DNA from: Gammaproteobacteria bacterium
GTDB taxonomy: Bacteria; Pseudomonadota; Gammaproteobacteria; Enterobacterales; Psychrobiaceae
Assembly (NCBI GenBank): GCA_013214885.1
Contig: JABSRS010000109.1
Span: 2,079-9,617, forward strand
Direction: 5' to 3'
Length of the DNA: 7,539 bases
The notes beneath the pieces were generated by a model that was not told where the DNA came from, did not search any database, and saw only the letters and a program-made list of their open reading frames with translations. Each line of letters opens with the position of its first letter. Position 1 is the stretch's first letter. The translations under genes and the position numbers were made by a program. Positions 7,207 to 7,539 of this stretch are shown here, piece after piece.

Positions 7207-7539
7207 AACTTGCCATCATTCAACTAATATCTACGCCTGATATTGATCAAAATATCAGTCAAATTGAGCAACAGATTATTCGCTTGCGAGCCGACAATAC
7301 CACTGCTGAGATGTTGGTCGTCTTGCCAGAATGTTGCTTAATGTTTGGCTTAAACGAAGCTGATATTAAGCCGTTTGCCGAGCCTAAAGGCCACGGGAAA
7401 ATGCAGCAAGCCCTCAGCGAGCTGGCGCAAAAATACCGAATTTATTTAGTGGCAGGAACCATACCATTATTGGCTGATGACGGTCGTAATTTGGCCGCGA
7501 GCCTGTTAATTGATCCCAAGGGAGTGGGGGTAGCACAAC
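7203..7539 (+). CDS. Nitrilase-superfamily carbon-nitrogen hydrolase, 3'-truncated by the window edge
   Basis: This is the first 112 codons of a cytoplasmic nitrilase-superfamily enzyme. Such enzymes hydrolyse amides or nitriles with a Glu-Lys-Cys triad in an alpha-beta-beta-alpha fold of about 270 residues. The visible part opens with the strand MKLAIIQLISTPDIDQNI. A helix rich in Glu and Gln follows, then the strand MLVVLPECCLMFG in which Glu43 is the general-base glutamate. A GHGKMQQALSELAQKY helix (about 68-83) and the strand IYLVAGTIPL (84-93) match the family order. The catalytic Lys and Cys lie beyond the window, so activity and subgroup cannot be judged. Close bacterial relatives between yhdP and tldD resemble Nit1/omega-amidase (deaminated glutathione or ketoacid amide repair) more than true nitrilases; that is inference. 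It starts with GTG, overlapping yhdP. An intact tldD would be expected next if the usual order holds. Confidence 0.92.
   Translation, partial: MKLAIIQLISTPDIDQNISQIEQQIIRLRADNTTAEMLVVLPECCLMFGLNEADIKPFAEPKGHGKMQQALSELAQKYRIYLVAGTIPLLADDGRNLAASLLIDPKGVGVAQ

Noticed and set aside
6927..7223. Minus-strand frame of 98 codons across the yhdP/nitrilase junction
   Set aside because: It is opposite two well-supported genes and has no recognisable product.
1..7539. Mobile element, CRISPR array, phage-defence or other novel multi-gene system
   Set aside because: The window is filled by known core genes in their usual order with no repeats, integrase, transposase, tRNA or compositional break that I can see.

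Overview
The window is a contiguous, gap-poor piece of a gammaproteobacterial core chromosome, read entirely on the + strand. The gene order is mreC (5' end cut off) - mreD - maf (yhdE type) - rng (RNase G) - yhdP - nitrilase-family gene (3' end cut off). This is the classic mreBCD-yhdE-rng-yhdP-tldD neighbourhood of Enterobacteria, Vibrio and Alteromonadales. The fairly AT-rich coding sequence, the short MreC without the long Pro/Gln-rich tail of E. coli, and a nitrilase gene directly after yhdP suggest a marine Alteromonadales-type organism (Shewanella or a relative). That assignment is inference from recalled family sequences; no search was run.

Layout: bases 1-793 hold MreC without about its first 19 residues. 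Bases 793-1272 hold MreD, joined to mreC by a TAATG stop/start overlap. Bases 1280-1858 hold the Maf nucleotide pyrophosphatase, best started at the ATG at 1280, with its ribosome site touching the mreD stop. A 51-base AT-rich gap (1859-1909) is the longest non-coding stretch. Bases 1910-3388 hold RNase G with all catalytic and zinc-link residues. Bases 3388-7206 hold the giant YhdP protein, started by GTG in a TAGTG overlap with the rng stop. Bases 7203 to the window end hold the first 112 codons of a nitrilase-superfamily amidohydrolase, started by GTG in a GTGA overlap with the yhdP stop.

How the genes fit together: MreC and MreD are inner-membrane parts of the elongasome that guides lateral cell-wall growth. 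Maf is a house-cleaning or division-linked nucleotide pyrophosphatase. RNase G is a 5'-end-dependent endoribonuclease for 16S rRNA maturation and mRNA decay. YhdP is an envelope-spanning AsmA-like bridge implicated in phospholipid transfer to the outer membrane. The nitrilase is probably a small-amide or metabolite-repair enzyme. The tight overlaps suggest a single transcription unit with translational coupling, at least from rng onward.

I found no mobile element, CRISPR array, RNA gene, recombination site or foreign-looking island, and no evidence of an undescribed multi-gene system. The most interesting details are inside known genes: a single periplasmic CxxC pair and a long C-terminal hydrophobic segment in YhdP, and the translational coupling of a nitrilase to YhdP.
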